From JBFMGS01 sp040752635 (lineage in GTDB: Bacteria > Bacillota > SHA-98 > UBA4971): DNA of 35,865 nt. Shown in pieces: positions 24,420 to 33,242 of this stretch. Under the pieces are notes generated by a model. The model did not search any database and was not told the DNA's origin. It saw only the letters and a program-made list of their open reading frames with translations. The stretch spans positions 1-35,865 of the forward strand of contig JBFMGS010000021.1 of assembly GCA_040752635.1 (NCBI GenBank). The letters run 5' to 3'. The position numbers and the translations under genes were made by a program. Position 1 is the first letter of the stretch. Each line of letters opens with the position of its first letter.

Positions 24420-24665
24420 TTAGGCTACAACATCCCGGGCCTTAGCTTTGGCTTTTGGCCCCTCATGCAGGCGAGCCGCTCTGTCCCTCTCGGGCGCTCC
24501 AGATGCTTGCTTCCTGGAGCCTCGCAGCTTCACCGGCCCAACGCCGCCTGCAGGAGCGGCTTTAGTACCTTGACGCATGTAGCGTCCGCGCTGGACCATA
24601 GGTGCCCTGAAGATTCTACGCAAGCGGGGGATTATCCGCTGCAACCGGCAATCTTCGCTTCTCAA
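24420..24665 (-). pseudogene. Possible degraded transposase (TnpB) tail
   Basis: An 81-codon minus-strand frame ending just upstream of the IS605-like hairpin. It is basic and contains QGTKAAPAGGVGPVKLRGS and later AARLHEGPKAKAKARDVVA, reminiscent of the low-complexity tails that follow the zinc finger in TnpB proteins. It lacks the zinc-finger cysteines, the RuvC motifs and a ribosome binding site. The position and orientation relative to the hairpin fit; the sequence itself is not diagnostic. Confidence 0.35.
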
Positions 24666-24710
24666 GGTGCTGACTTATGATTCGACATCGGGAGAGAGTT
24701 TCCTGCCGGA

Positions 24711-24863
24711 ATGGAGAACGTATTTTCCGCCTTATCCCCAGCCCTGAAGGACGCGGCTTGCGGCGACCTATCTTGGGTCAAGACGAAGGACGTGGTTTTC
24801 GGAGCGTACCCCGCGCACAAAGCCGCCAACCTGGACCGAATCGAAGCCCTTCGGTACGAATAG
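24711..24863 (+). CDS. Possible 50-residue fragment or small protein, unknown
   Basis: The ATG at 24711 opens a frame that reads more like protein than its surroundings (for example LSWVKTKDVVFGAYPAHKAA) and stops at 24861. There is no good ribosome binding site and no family match. It may be debris of a larger gene, since the frame continues upstream to a stop at 24678. Confidence 0.2.
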   Translation: MENVFSALSPALKDAACGDLSWVKTKDVVFGAYPAHKAANLDRIEALRYE

Positions 24864-24978
24864 AAACCAGTCCGGGTTCTTGCGCAAGGTTGCGTGTTTT
24901 TGGTGGTTCGCCGACTGAGGTGTCGGCTGATTCTCTGAGGCCAGGTACAATTTCCGTCAGGTTCCTTCCGCCTCCCTG

Positions 24979-24987
24979 TGGTATCAT
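24979..24987 (+). promoter_or_regulatory. spoIIE: Possible extended -10 promoter of spoIIE
   Basis: TGG followed by TATCAT (24982-24987) fits an extended -10; no -35 is seen at 17 bases. A weak Spo0A-box-like TGTCGGC (5 of 7 to TGTCGAA) lies at 24921-24927. In Bacillus subtilis spoIIE is activated by Spo0A, so the weak match is worth noting but not relied on. Confidence 0.35.
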
Positions 24988-25037
24988 CATCCCGGAGTGG
25001 GCGGCACGTCGCAAGTCCACAGAAGGAGGAAGGGACC

Positions 25038-27641
25038 ATGGCGGGGCACACCGGGAGTCGAAGATCTGGCAAGTTCGGGGAATCGTATGAACAGCGATGC
25101 TCTAGGAAGGTTTACCTCTCAGGGCGGCAGGCGCATAAGTCAGGTGCGGTGCGGGTGACTATCCGCCGACGCGAACGGCCGGAGCGCCAGGAGGCCGACG
25201 TTCGCAGGGTTGGCACGACGAGTCGGGCCATGCCTCGCTGGACGAATCTTGCTTCACCTGAGTCGGTTGTCTCCGGTCTTATCGGGTTCCTGCTTGGCAG
25301 GGCCGTGATCCTCGGCGCGGCCTCACCATTCGGCATCTCCTACCTTGCTGTGATCGCTTCATCCCGGGTAGCTGCGATCCCTCTTACGGCAGCAGGGGTA
25401 CTGCTGGGCATGACGGGCCCCGTTCTCAACCTGCGCACTGTCTGGCCGGCTGTTCCGGTTGTCCTGGTCACGCTTGCGGGCCGTGCCCTATCATCCAGAC
25501 GGGCGACATCGAAGCCCTTTGTGCTGCCTGCAAGCGTGCTCTTGTTTGGCTTTGTGGTTCCAACGGCTTTGAAGATGTCGATGCACCTTCCTATACCTGC
25601 CCTCCCCATCGTCATGCTCGAGGCTGTCATCGGCGCACTTGCGGCCGCGGTGTTAGACTGGAGCGGGATTTGCCGCCGCTTTGTGACGTCGCCTGCAGAT
25701 GGTGGAACCATCAGCCTGGAGAAGGTGGCATCACTCGGGCTACTGTGCGCCGGGGTGATCATGGGGCTTGCCGGGATCGGGTTCCACGGCATATCTGCCG
25801 GCGCAGTGCTGGCTGGCCTCGCGACGGTTATCACAGCTTATTTGGGAGGCGGAGCTCTGGGAGCAGTGGCAGGGGCGTTGACGGGCCTCGCGTGCGCCAT
25901 GTCGGGGCAGGGCCTTATCCCGGTTGCAGGTGCGTACGCACTGGGCGGGCTTGTCGCGGGGATTTCGCGCAACCACGGTAAGCTCGCCGCGACAGCTGGC
26001 TTTTTCGCGGGTGCAGGCCTCCTCGTGTTCCAGGTGGCGTCCGGCGGGGATGTGCCTGTGTTCATGGGTCAGCTCGCTGCATCGGGTGTCGTGTTTCTAT
26101 CCGTGCCCCGGAGCTATCTCTACAAGATGGGAAGGCTCATCCCCTCAAGCCATGCGAGGTCAGTCAACGGGAATGTTCACGCCCGGAGAGTTCAGGACCT
26201 TCTCTCCAGAAAGCTCTACGATTTCGCAAAGGTCTTCGATGAGCTTTCATCGATGTTGCGGCAGGTTCCTTACGATCCGGAGCTAGCCGAGCGTGCCGAC
26301 ATAGCTCACATCCTGCACAAAGTGGCATCGTCCTCCTGTAGCCGGTGCCGGTCCTACCTCTTCTGCTGGGGCGACGCCTTTCACAGGACATTCCGAGATG
26401 TGCTCAACCTCGTAGCGCTGGCCGAGTTGAGGGGGACGGTGGACGCATCCAAGATCAACGGCCAACTGCGCCGCAGATGCATTGATGTCCCCGGGCTCGT
26501 TGCCGCGGTGAACGGTACCACCGGGTCATATCGTCAGAATCTGACATACGCCAAGCGGCTTGTGGAAGGGCGCCAGATGTTATCAAACCAGTTGCAAGGG
26601 GCGGCTACGCTTCTGAAAGGACTCGGGATGGACGTGTGGGCGCGCGTTGAGTTCGAGACCTGCTCTGAAGAGAAGATCATGCGTGAACTGTCCCGCCTCG
26701 GGCTTGGAGTTACTGATGTGAGCGTTGCGGTCCGGGGCAGGGGGCGTCTCGATGTAACCGTCAAGAAAGGTGCTTGTTGCGGAGACGAGGAGTGCAAGAA
26801 AGCAGTTGCGCCTCTGGTGTCGCGGCTCATAGGGCGCAGTCTCGATGCATCGAAGGCGAGGTGCGGGTACCGGGGAGGATCTCCAGCGTGCGACATACTC
26901 CTTTCGCCCTCGCGCACGTACAGCGTGGCCACGTCGGTGAGTGTGTTTGCAAGAGATGGACAGGCTGTCTCGGGTGACACTCATTCCGTGCTCGAACTTG
27001 CCGACGGCAGGCTGGTGTTCGTTCTGAGCGACGGAATGGGGGCCGGCCAGGCGGCGGCAATTGAGAGCTCGACGGCGGTCAGCATGCTCGAGAGGCTGCT
27101 GGAGGCCGGGTTCGACGACGAATTTGCGGTAAAGACCGTAAACCTCATCCTGCTCTTGAGATCTCCGGGAGAGACGTTTGCAACGCTCGACGTGGTCACG
27201 GTGGACCTTGTCACAGGCGATGGGCAGTTCATCAAAGTGGGATCGTCTCCGAGCTTCATAAAGACCGGCCGGGATGTAAGGGTGATACGATCGGTGTCGC
27301 TCCCGGCGGGGGTTTTTGACGCAATTGAAGTAGAGAAAACGCCGTTTAGGTTCAGCGACGGAGATCTCCTGGTGATGGTAAGCGACGGCGTGCTTAACTC
27401 TGTGGAACCGTCGCCGGGAAACGAGGAATGGGTCGTATCGGCGATCTCGCGCATGTCAACGGACGAGCCAGGTGAAGTGGCCCGCTTTATCCTCGACCGG
27501 GCCCGCCAGCAGGCCAAGGGCAAAGTGTCCGATGATATGACCGTCCTGGTAGGCCGCGTGTACCGACGGCAACCGGTGCGGAGAATCGTCAAAGAGCCCC
27601 TCTATCACAACGCCCGGGGGTTCACAAGCAAAGGGGCATGA
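25038..27641 (+). CDS. spoIIE: Stage II sporulation protein E (serine phosphatase)
   Basis: 867 residues; B. subtilis SpoIIE has 827. About 75 hydrophilic, Arg-rich residues precede a block of roughly ten membrane helices (about 80-370). A central helical domain contains SSCSRCRSYLFCW, and a PP2C-type phosphatase domain follows (about 650-860). Phosphatase motifs are VSGDTHSV, VFVLSDGMGAGQAA, GDLLVMVSDGVL and VSDDMTVLVGRV, carrying the metal-binding aspartates. SpoIIE dephosphorylates SpoIIAA to activate sigma-F in the forespore and acts at the polar septum. The ATG at 25038 follows AGAAGGAGGA (25021-25030). Its presence is the best evidence that the organism forms endospores. Confidence 0.97.
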   Translation: MAGHTGSRRSGKFGESYEQRCSRKVYLSGRQAHKSGAVRVTIRRRERPERQEADVRRVGTTSRAMPRWTNLASPESVVSGLIGFLLGRAVILGAASPFGISYLAVIASSRVAAIPLTAAGVLLGMTGPVLNLRTVWPAVPVVLVTLAGRALSSRRATSKPFVLPASVLLFGFVVPTALKMSMHLPIPALPIVMLEAVIGALAAAVLDWSGICRRFVTSPADGGTISLEKVASLGLLCAGVIMGLAGIGFHGISAGAVLAGLATVITAYLGGGALGAVAGALTGLACAMSGQGLIPVAGAYALGGLVAGISRNHGKLAATAGFFAGAGLLVFQVASGGDVPVFMGQLAASGVVFLSVPRSYLYKMGRLIPSSHARSVNGNVHARRVQDLLSRKLYDFAKVFDELSSMLRQVPYDPELAERADIAHILHKVASSSCSRCRSYLFCWGDAFHRTFRDVLNLVALAELRGTVDASKINGQLRRRCIDVPGLVAAVNGTTGSYRQNLTYAKRLVEGRQMLSNQLQGAATLLKGLGMDVWARVEFETCSEEKIMRELSRLGLGVTDVSVAVRGRGRLDVTVKKGACCGDEECKKAVAPLVSRLIGRSLDASKARCGYRGGSPACDILLSPSRTYSVATSVSVFARDGQAVSGDTHSVLELADGRLVFVLSDGMGAGQAAAIESSTAVSMLERLLEAGFDDEFAVKTVNLILLLRSPGETFATLDVVTVDLVTGDGQFIKVGSSPSFIKTGRDVRVIRSVSLPAGVFDAIEVEKTPFRFSDGDLLVMVSDGVLNSVEPSPGNEEWVVSAISRMSTDEPGEVARFILDRARQQAKGKVSDDMTVLVGRVYRRQPVRRIVKEPLYHNARGFTSKGA

Positions 27642-27677
27642 TCGGAGGGTCGCCGGTGCCCACATGACTTGGTCGAT

Positions 27678-27694
27678 GCGCCCCGCAGGGGCGC
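27678..27694. terminator. GC-rich hairpin after spoIIE
   Basis: GCGCCCC and GGGGCGC form a perfect 7-bp stem with a 3-base loop, 37 bases after the spoIIE stop. There is no T-run, so it is at best a weak or factor-dependent terminator. Confidence 0.35.
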
Positions 27695-27799
27695 GCCTCT
27701 GTCCAGCTGTTGAGCCACCCGGAAGAGGGGAAGGCAGGGTCGCAAGACTCCACCTCGCCCTTACCTTATGTGAGCACGAGCAACCCTTTCCAAGCATTG

Positions 27800-27808
27800 T
27801 GGTATAAT
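27800..27808 (+). promoter_or_regulatory. tilS: Extended -10 promoter placing the transcript start at the tilS ATG
   Basis: TGG-TATAAT: a perfect -10 (27803-27808) with a TGn extension. The hexamer 17 bases upstream (GCAACC) is not a -35, which is usual for extended -10 promoters. The expected start is at 27814-27816, that is, at the A of the tilS start codon (27815). Confidence 0.65.
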
Positions 27809-27814
27809 GTGGGT

Positions 27815-29293
27815 ATGAGTGAACCGGGTTTGGTCGAAAAGGTCAAGTCCACGATGGAACGATATGGGATGACCTCACCGGGCGATGTGGTCCTGGTCGG
27901 CACCTCCGGCGGACCTGACTCCGTGGCGCTTCTACACGCGTTATGGGTCCTTTCGGAGGACCTTTGCATTTCTTTACGCGTCGGCCATCTCAACCATAGG
28001 CTTCGAGGCCTTGACGCCGATGAGGACGCCAGGTATGTGCAGGAGTTCGCGAAGCAGCTTGGCCTTCCTGTCACTGTTGAGTCGAAAGACGTGGCGGGCT
28101 TTGCGTCGAGGAGTCGCATGTCGATCGAGCTTGCCGCCCGACTCGTTCGCTACGATTTTTACTGCCGGGCCGCGCGGGCCATGGGCGCTACCAAGGTCGC
28201 CCTAGGGCATCATGCCGGTGATCAGGCTGAAACCGTGCTCTTGCGTCTCATTCGGGGCGCCGGCACGGCGGGGCTCGCAGGGATCCCCCCGGTGAGGCCC
28301 ATTAGCTCCAGTAATGGCCTTATCGTCATCCGTCCTCTGATAAACCTGACCCGACAGGAGATCTCACGCTATTGCGAGGAGAATGGCTTACACCCCAGGA
28401 TGGACGCGTCAAACCTGACCTGCGCTTATCCCCGGAACAAACTGCGGAACGAGCTTATCCCTCTTCTCGAGCGCGACTATAACCCGGGTATCGTGAGAAC
28501 TCTTGCGCGGACTGCTGAATTACTTAGAGAAGATGATGCGTTCATGTCAAACGAGGTTCAGCGCAGAGTAGACCGCATTGTTCGTGCCAGATCTTGCGAT
28601 CGGGTGGGCCTGGATGTCGACGCCATCCTGGCGGAGCACGTCGCCGTCCAGCGACGGGTTATCCGTTGGGCTTTTATGCTTCTTACATGTGGGGACGAGG
28701 ATCTGGAGTTTGAACACGTAGAGATGGCGCTTGACCTCGCTCGGCGGGGTTCACCCGGAAAGAGCGTTGACCTGCCACGCGGGATTCGGGCGAGGCGAGA
28801 CTACAGGGAGCTTGCAATCGAGCTTCGGAACTCCGGGGATGTCGCTCCTGTTGTGCCTTTCGAATACAAGCTCAATGTTCCCGGCATCACAAGGTTGCCC
28901 GAGGCACGCGTCATCATTGAGGCAGAGGTGTTTGAAGCGGGCGACTGGCCGGACTTGCTGACTACTGTGCGCCGGGCTGGAAAGGGTGAGGCGTACTTCG
29001 ACTTCGATGTGGTCGGACGCGATATTGTGGCGAGGCGCAGACGAGAGGGGGATAGGATCTCCCCTTTTGGGATGAGCGGTTCCAAGAAGATAAAGGACCT
29101 CTTCATTGACGAGAAGGTTCCTGGAAACATGCGAGACCGGATTCCCGTTATAGTAGCGGGGGGCAGAATCCTGTGGGTAGTGGGAGTTCGCGCAAGCGGG
29201 TTCGCAAGGGTTACCCCCAGCACACGCAGGGTGTTACGCCTGGCGGCGCGGTCGCTCGAGGTTGGTTGTGATTGCGGGGACCCTGTGCTATAA
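27815..29293 (+). CDS. tilS: tRNA(Ile)-lysidine synthase
   Basis: 492 residues. The PP-loop SGGPDSVALLH (residues 31-41), GHLNHRLRG, and GHHAGDQAETVLLRLIRGAG are diagnostic of TilS, which attaches lysine to C34 of the AUA-reading tRNA(Ile). The TilS C-terminal domain is present (RREGDRISPFGMSGSKKIKD, read in part, and LWVVGVRASGFARVT). The start MSEPGLVEKV aligns with the family N-terminus. There is no ribosome binding site upstream: a perfect TATAAT ends six bases before the ATG, so the mRNA is probably leaderless. The order spoIIE-tilS-ftsH is common in Firmicutes; hpt, often between tilS and ftsH, is absent. Confidence 0.96.
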   Translation: MSEPGLVEKVKSTMERYGMTSPGDVVLVGTSGGPDSVALLHALWVLSEDLCISLRVGHLNHRLRGLDADEDARYVQEFAKQLGLPVTVESKDVAGFASRSRMSIELAARLVRYDFYCRAARAMGATKVALGHHAGDQAETVLLRLIRGAGTAGLAGIPPVRPISSSNGLIVIRPLINLTRQEISRYCEENGLHPRMDASNLTCAYPRNKLRNELIPLLERDYNPGIVRTLARTAELLREDDAFMSNEVQRRVDRIVRARSCDRVGLDVDAILAEHVAVQRRVIRWAFMLLTCGDEDLEFEHVEMALDLARRGSPGKSVDLPRGIRARRDYRELAIELRNSGDVAPVVPFEYKLNVPGITRLPEARVIIEAEVFEAGDWPDLLTTVRRAGKGEAYFDFDVVGRDIVARRRREGDRISPFGMSGSKKIKDLFIDEKVPGNMRDRIPVIVAGGRILWVVGVRASGFARVTPSTRRVLRLAARSLEVGCDCGDPVL

Positions 29294-29294
29294 T
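29266..29294 (+). promoter_or_regulatory. ftsH: ftsH promoter inside the end of tilS
   Basis: TTGTGA (29266-29271), 17 bases, TATAAT (29289-29294) with a TGC extension directly before it. The tilS stop codon TAA (29291-29293) is part of the -10 box. The start would be near 29301, leaving a leader of about 185 bases. Confidence 0.75.
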
Positions 29295-29309
29295 GTGTTT
29301 GAATATCCC

Positions 29310-29396
29310 ATGTACTATATGCTTGGGCTTCCAGTGCCCCGTTTGGTGGAGCGCCCGGCCGGGCAAAATCTAGAGAGATCTGCCGAGCGACCTTAG
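29310..29396 (+). CDS. Possible 28-codon upstream ORF in the ftsH leader
   Basis: An ATG about nine bases after the predicted ftsH transcript start opens a frame reading MYYMLGLPVPRLVERP and 12 more residues, ending with TAG at 29394. There is no ribosome binding site, so it could only be translated in a near-leaderless way. GC-rich palindromes follow (CCCGGCCGGG inside the frame, GGGGCTTAAGCCTC just after). It could be a leader peptide or chance. Confidence 0.25.
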   Translation: MYYMLGLPVPRLVERPAGQNLERSAERP

Positions 29397-29485
29397 GGGC
29401 TTAAGCCTCAGGGCCTTGGGCCGCGGCGTATGGGGAATCAACGGGGGCACCAGGCACGTGGTGATAGCAAATGGGAGGAGATCAA

Positions 29486-31450
29486 TTGAACAAAGCGTTG
29501 AGGACGCTCGGGCTTTGGCTTCTCCTCGGCCTCATGACCGTATCCATCGCAAGCAGTTTCTACGGGCAGAGGGAGGAGCCCAAGAAGATTAGCCTGAGCA
29601 CATTTATGGAGAGGCTTGATGCAGGCAATGTGTCACAGCTTCGCATTATAGGGGACGACAAGGTCGAGGGGCGCTTCCGTGACGGGACGGAGTTCGAGAC
29701 GTATGTGCCTGACATCTCCCTCGTTACTGACAGGTTGAAGGCCGGAGGGGGAGCTCTGTCTAAGATCGAAATAACCGCCGACCCAAAGCCGGGGCCGCCA
29801 TGGTGGTATACCATACTGCCCCAGGTCATATCCATTTTGTTCTTTGTGGGGCTGTGGCTCTTTATTCTCAACCAGATGCAAGGCGGCGGCAACAAGGCGC
29901 TGTCGTTCGGCAAGAGCAGAGCCAGGCTGCATGTGGAGGAGCGCGGCAAGACCACATTTGCCGATGTGGCAGGGGTTGACGAAGCCAAGGAGGAGCTTGG
30001 CGAGATCGTCGAGTTCCTCAAGCACCCCAAGAAGTTCGTCGATCTCGGGGCCAAGATACCGAAAGGGATCCTCCTCGTAGGCCCTCCCGGAACGGGCAAG
30101 ACGCTCCTCGGGCGCGCGATCGCAGGCGAGGCCGGCGTGCCGTTCTTCATAATAAGCGGCTCTGACTTCGTGGAGATGTTCGTCGGCGTGGGGGCGGCAA
30201 GAGTCCGCGACCTCTTCGACCAGGCCAAGAAGAACGCACCGTGCATCGTGTTCATTGATGAGATCGACGCCGTGGGCAGACAGCGAGGCGCAGGCCTGGG
30301 CGGCGGGCACGATGAGAGGGAGCAGACTCTAAACCAGCTCCTCGTGGAAATGGATGGGTTCGAGGCGAATGCCGGCATAATCCTGCTTGCCGCGACGAAC
30401 AGGCCGGACGTGCTCGACCCGGCGCTCTTGCGGCCGGGCAGGTTCGACCGCCAGATCGTCGTGGATATGCCGGATCTTGCGGGCAGGGAGGCTATCCTGA
30501 AAGTTCATGCGAAGAACAAGCCTCTCGGACCTGACGTCAACCTCAGGGCGCTGGCCCAGAGGACGCCCGGGTTCACCGGGGCGGACCTGGAGAACCTTCT
30601 GAACGAGGCGGCCATCCTTGCTGCGAGGCGCGGCAAGAAGAAGATATCCATGGACGAGTGCGATGAGGCCATCGACCGCGTCATCGCGGGGCCACAGAAG
30701 AAGAGCCGGGTCATAAGCGAACGCGAGAAGAACCTGGTGGCGATCCACGAGGCCGGCCACGCTCTCGCCGCCAAGCTCCTACCCCATGCCGATCCGGTGC
30801 AGAAGGTATCGGTGATCCCGCGCGGCAGGATGGGCGGGTATACCCTGATGCTTCCCGGGGAGGATCGCATGTTCCAGACGAGATCGGAGATCCTCGACAA
30901 AGTCGTGGTAGGGCTGGCGGGTCGAGTCGCCGAAGAGATCGTGTTGGGCGAGATATCCACCGGCGCTGAGAACGACCTCAACGGGATCACGAAAGCCGTC
31001 CGCAAGATGGTGACGGAGTATGGCATGAGCGACGAGCTCGGCCCCATCACCTTCGGCAGGCGCCATGAGGATACTGTGTTTCTCGGGCGCGACCTCGCCC
31101 ATGATCGCGATTACAGCGAGGAAGTGGCTGCCGCCATTGACCGGGAAGTGCGGCGGATCGTCGATGAGTGTTATGAAAAGGCGAAGGAACTCATCACCGG
31201 GAACAAGGATAAGCTCATGAAGCTTGCAACGGCGCTCAAGGAGAAGGAGACCATCGAAGGCGCCGAGCTTGATGCCCTTCTTTCAGATGAAGCGCCGGAG
31301 CGCGAGGCTGACACGAGCCAGGAGAGGCCTGCTGCCGCAGCCGCTACGATCCTGGACGAAGCGAAAGACGCGGCGGAACAGGCGGCGGCGGGTAAGGTCC
31401 GCTCCGCTGCAAGACCTCCGAAGCTGGTGGAAAGCCCGGGGAGGGCGTAG
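29486..31450 (+). CDS. ftsH: ATP-dependent zinc metalloprotease FtsH
   Basis: 654 residues, normal length. Two membrane helices flank an extracytoplasmic domain (helices about residues 5-24 and 110-130). The AAA+ domain has Walker A GPPGTGKT (199-206), Walker B FIDEID (256-261) and the arginine-finger region ATNRPDVLDPALLRPGRFDR. The zinc site HEAGH is at 421-425. FtsH forms a hexamer that degrades misfolded or regulatory membrane and cytoplasmic proteins. The start is TTG at 29486, six bases after GGGAGGAG (29473-29480); the ATG at 29471 is in frame but has no ribosome binding site. The Ala-rich C-terminal tail (about 50 residues) is variable in the family. Confidence 0.97.
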   Translation: MNKALRTLGLWLLLGLMTVSIASSFYGQREEPKKISLSTFMERLDAGNVSQLRIIGDDKVEGRFRDGTEFETYVPDISLVTDRLKAGGGALSKIEITADPKPGPPWWYTILPQVISILFFVGLWLFILNQMQGGGNKALSFGKSRARLHVEERGKTTFADVAGVDEAKEELGEIVEFLKHPKKFVDLGAKIPKGILLVGPPGTGKTLLGRAIAGEAGVPFFIISGSDFVEMFVGVGAARVRDLFDQAKKNAPCIVFIDEIDAVGRQRGAGLGGGHDEREQTLNQLLVEMDGFEANAGIILLAATNRPDVLDPALLRPGRFDRQIVVDMPDLAGREAILKVHAKNKPLGPDVNLRALAQRTPGFTGADLENLLNEAAILAARRGKKKISMDECDEAIDRVIAGPQKKSRVISEREKNLVAIHEAGHALAAKLLPHADPVQKVSVIPRGRMGGYTLMLPGEDRMFQTRSEILDKVVVGLAGRVAEEIVLGEISTGAENDLNGITKAVRKMVTEYGMSDELGPITFGRRHEDTVFLGRDLAHDRDYSEEVAAAIDREVRRIVDECYEKAKELITGNKDKLMKLATALKEKETIEGAELDALLSDEAPEREADTSQERPAAAAATILDEAKDAAEQAAAGKVRSAARPPKLVESPGRA

Positions 31451-31458
31451 GAATAGAT

Positions 31459-31499
31459 GGGCCGGGCGCCCCTCCAATAGTAGGGCACCCGGCCCGTTT
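31459..31499 (+). terminator. Terminator after ftsH
   Basis: GGGCCGGG-C-GCCC pairs with GGGC-A-CCCGGCCC (12 G-C rich pairs with one internal mismatch), followed by GTTTC. The T-run is short but the stem is very stable. It separates ftsH from hutU. Confidence 0.75.
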
Positions 31500-31523
31500 C
31501 AATCTTGCGGGAGGGGAGGACCT

Positions 31524-33188
31524 GTGTCACAGGCGGTGCTGCAAGCGGTTCGAGCCCCGCGGGGTCGAGAGATCTCGTGCAAGGGGTGGCAGCAGGAGGC
31601 TGCCATGCGGATGCTCATGAACAACCTCGATCCGGAGGTCGCGGAGAAGCCAGAGGAACTGGTGGTGTATGGTGGTCGGGGGAAGGCGGCACGGAACTGG
31701 GAAGCATTCTATGCCATAGTTGACTGCCTCAAGAAACTCGAGAACGACGAGACGCTCCTCGTGCAGTCCGGAAAGCCAGTGGGCGTCTTCAGGACGCACC
31801 GGCTCGCCCCCAGAGTGCTCATCTGCAACTCCATGCTTGTGCCTGCGTGGGCGACGTGGGAGAAGTTTTGGGAGCTTGAAGCGAAAGGCCTCACCATGTA
31901 CGGGCAGATGACCGCGGGAAGCTGGATATACATAGGGACCCAGGGCATTTTGCAGGGGACATACGAAACCTTTGCCGAAGCCGCGCGCCAGCACTTCGGC
32001 GGCAGCCTTGCCGGAAAGCTTACGCTCACGGCAGGGCTCGGCGGGATGGGCGGGGCTCAGCCGCTGGCGGTCACGATGAATGGCGGCGTCCTCATCGCCG
32101 TGGAGGTTGATGAGGCCCGTATCAAGCGGCGTCTCGACACGAAGTACTGCGATGTCATGGCGCGCAGCATCGATGAGGCCATGGCCATGGCCAGAAAGGC
32201 CCTGGAGAAAAAGGAACCCCTTTCCATCGCACTCCTCGGCAATGCCGCAGAGACACATCCTGAGTTCGTGCAACGGGGCATTATTCCGGATATAGCCACC
32301 GACCAGACTTCCGCGCACGACCCGCTCGGAGGGTACATTCCGGCAGGCCTCTCCCTGGCCGAGGCGGCGGAGCTCCGCAGGCGCGACCCGAAACAATACA
32401 TAGATCGGGCTATGAAGTCCATGGCCGCTCAAGTTGAAGCTATGCTCGAGATGAAACGGCGAGGGGCCGTGGTCTTCGACTATGGCAACAACCTCAGGCA
32501 GCAGGCCTTCAACGCTGGAGTGAAAGATGCCTTCACCTATCCGGGATTTGTCCCAGCGTATATACGCCCGCTGTTCTGCGAGGGTAAGGGCCCGTTCAGG
32601 TGGGTCGCTCTCTCGGGAGACCCTGAGGATATCTACAAGACTGATGAGGTCGTGCTCAGGGAATTCGCCGGAGATGAACATCTTGCCAGGTGGATACGGA
32701 TGGCCCGCGAGAAGGTGCAGTTCCAGGGGTTGCCCGCCAGGATATGCTGGCTGGGCTACGGTGAGAGGGCAAGGTTCGGCAAGGCCATAAATGAGCTTGT
32801 CAGGCGCGGGGAGATCTCGGCGCCTATCGTGATCGGGCGCGACCACCTCGATACAGGCTCAGTAGCCTCGCCCAACCGCGAGACCGAGGGCATGCGCGAC
32901 GGCAGCGACGCCATCGCCGACTGGCCCATCCTGAATGCCTTGCTGAACGCGGTCTCGGGCGCGTCCTGGGTGTCCGTCCACCATGGCGGCGGCGTCGGGA
33001 TCGGTTACTCGATTCACGCCGGAATGGTAGTTGTCGCCGATGGGAGCGATGACGCGGATTGGCGGCTGGAGCACGTCCTCACCACAGATCCAGGGTCGGG
33101 GGTCGTTCGCCATGCCGACGCCGGCTATGAGAAGGCCATCGAGGCTGCGCGCAAGCACGGGATCCGCGTACCGATGCTAGCCGATTAG
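31524..33188 (+). CDS. hutU: Urocanate hydratase
   Basis: 554 residues, normal length. The enzyme hydrates urocanate to imidazolone propionate, the second step of histidine breakdown, with bound NAD. Diagnostic stretches are LVVYGGRGKAARNW, TAGSWIYIGTQGILQGTYET, GLGGMGGAQPLA, VVFDYGNNLRQQA, DAFTYPGFVPAYIRPLFCEG and SVHHGGGVGIGYSIHAG. The GTG at 31524 follows GGGAGGGGAGGA by a short spacer; the long open frame upstream of it overlaps ftsH and is not coding. No hutH, hutI or hutG is in the window, so the rest of the pathway is elsewhere or downstream genes have been separated. Confidence 0.97.
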   Translation: MSQAVLQAVRAPRGREISCKGWQQEAAMRMLMNNLDPEVAEKPEELVVYGGRGKAARNWEAFYAIVDCLKKLENDETLLVQSGKPVGVFRTHRLAPRVLICNSMLVPAWATWEKFWELEAKGLTMYGQMTAGSWIYIGTQGILQGTYETFAEAARQHFGGSLAGKLTLTAGLGGMGGAQPLAVTMNGGVLIAVEVDEARIKRRLDTKYCDVMARSIDEAMAMARKALEKKEPLSIALLGNAAETHPEFVQRGIIPDIATDQTSAHDPLGGYIPAGLSLAEAAELRRRDPKQYIDRAMKSMAAQVEAMLEMKRRGAVVFDYGNNLRQQAFNAGVKDAFTYPGFVPAYIRPLFCEGKGPFRWVALSGDPEDIYKTDEVVLREFAGDEHLARWIRMAREKVQFQGLPARICWLGYGERARFGKAINELVRRGEISAPIVIGRDHLDTGSVASPNRETEGMRDGSDAIADWPILNALLNAVSGASWVSVHHGGGVGIGYSIHAGMVVVADGSDDADWRLEHVLTTDPGSGVVRHADAGYEKAIEAARKHGIRVPMLAD

Positions 33189-33242
33189 CAGGGACGAATC
33201 AAAGCAACCCACGGAATCAGGACCGGTATCATGCCATAATTC

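Larger units (their letters stand above)
24223..25037. other. Gene-poor region between ade and spoIIE
   Basis: 815 bases. Apart from the IS605-like hairpin, the doubtful minus-strand frame and the 50-codon frame, I see no gene, tRNA or terminator of note. Base composition is somewhat lower in GC and codon use in the frames is unlike the neighbours, consistent with decayed mobile DNA. The last 60 bases hold the spoIIE promoter candidate and ribosome binding site. Confidence 0.6.

Noticed and set aside
24681..24687. TTCGACA, a perfect reverse Spo0A box, in the region before spoIIE.
   Set aside because: It is about 300 bases upstream of the spoIIE promoter candidate and isolated, so a chance match is likely.
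31545..31566. GGTTCGAGCCCCGC resembles the T-arm of a tRNA.
   Set aside because: It lies in the N-terminal coding part of hutU; no 5-bp T-stem closes and no D or anticodon arm precedes it.
31527..32846. A 439-codon open frame on the strand opposite hutU.
   Set aside because: It mirrors a clear urocanate hydratase gene; long antisense frames are expected at this GC content and it matches no family.
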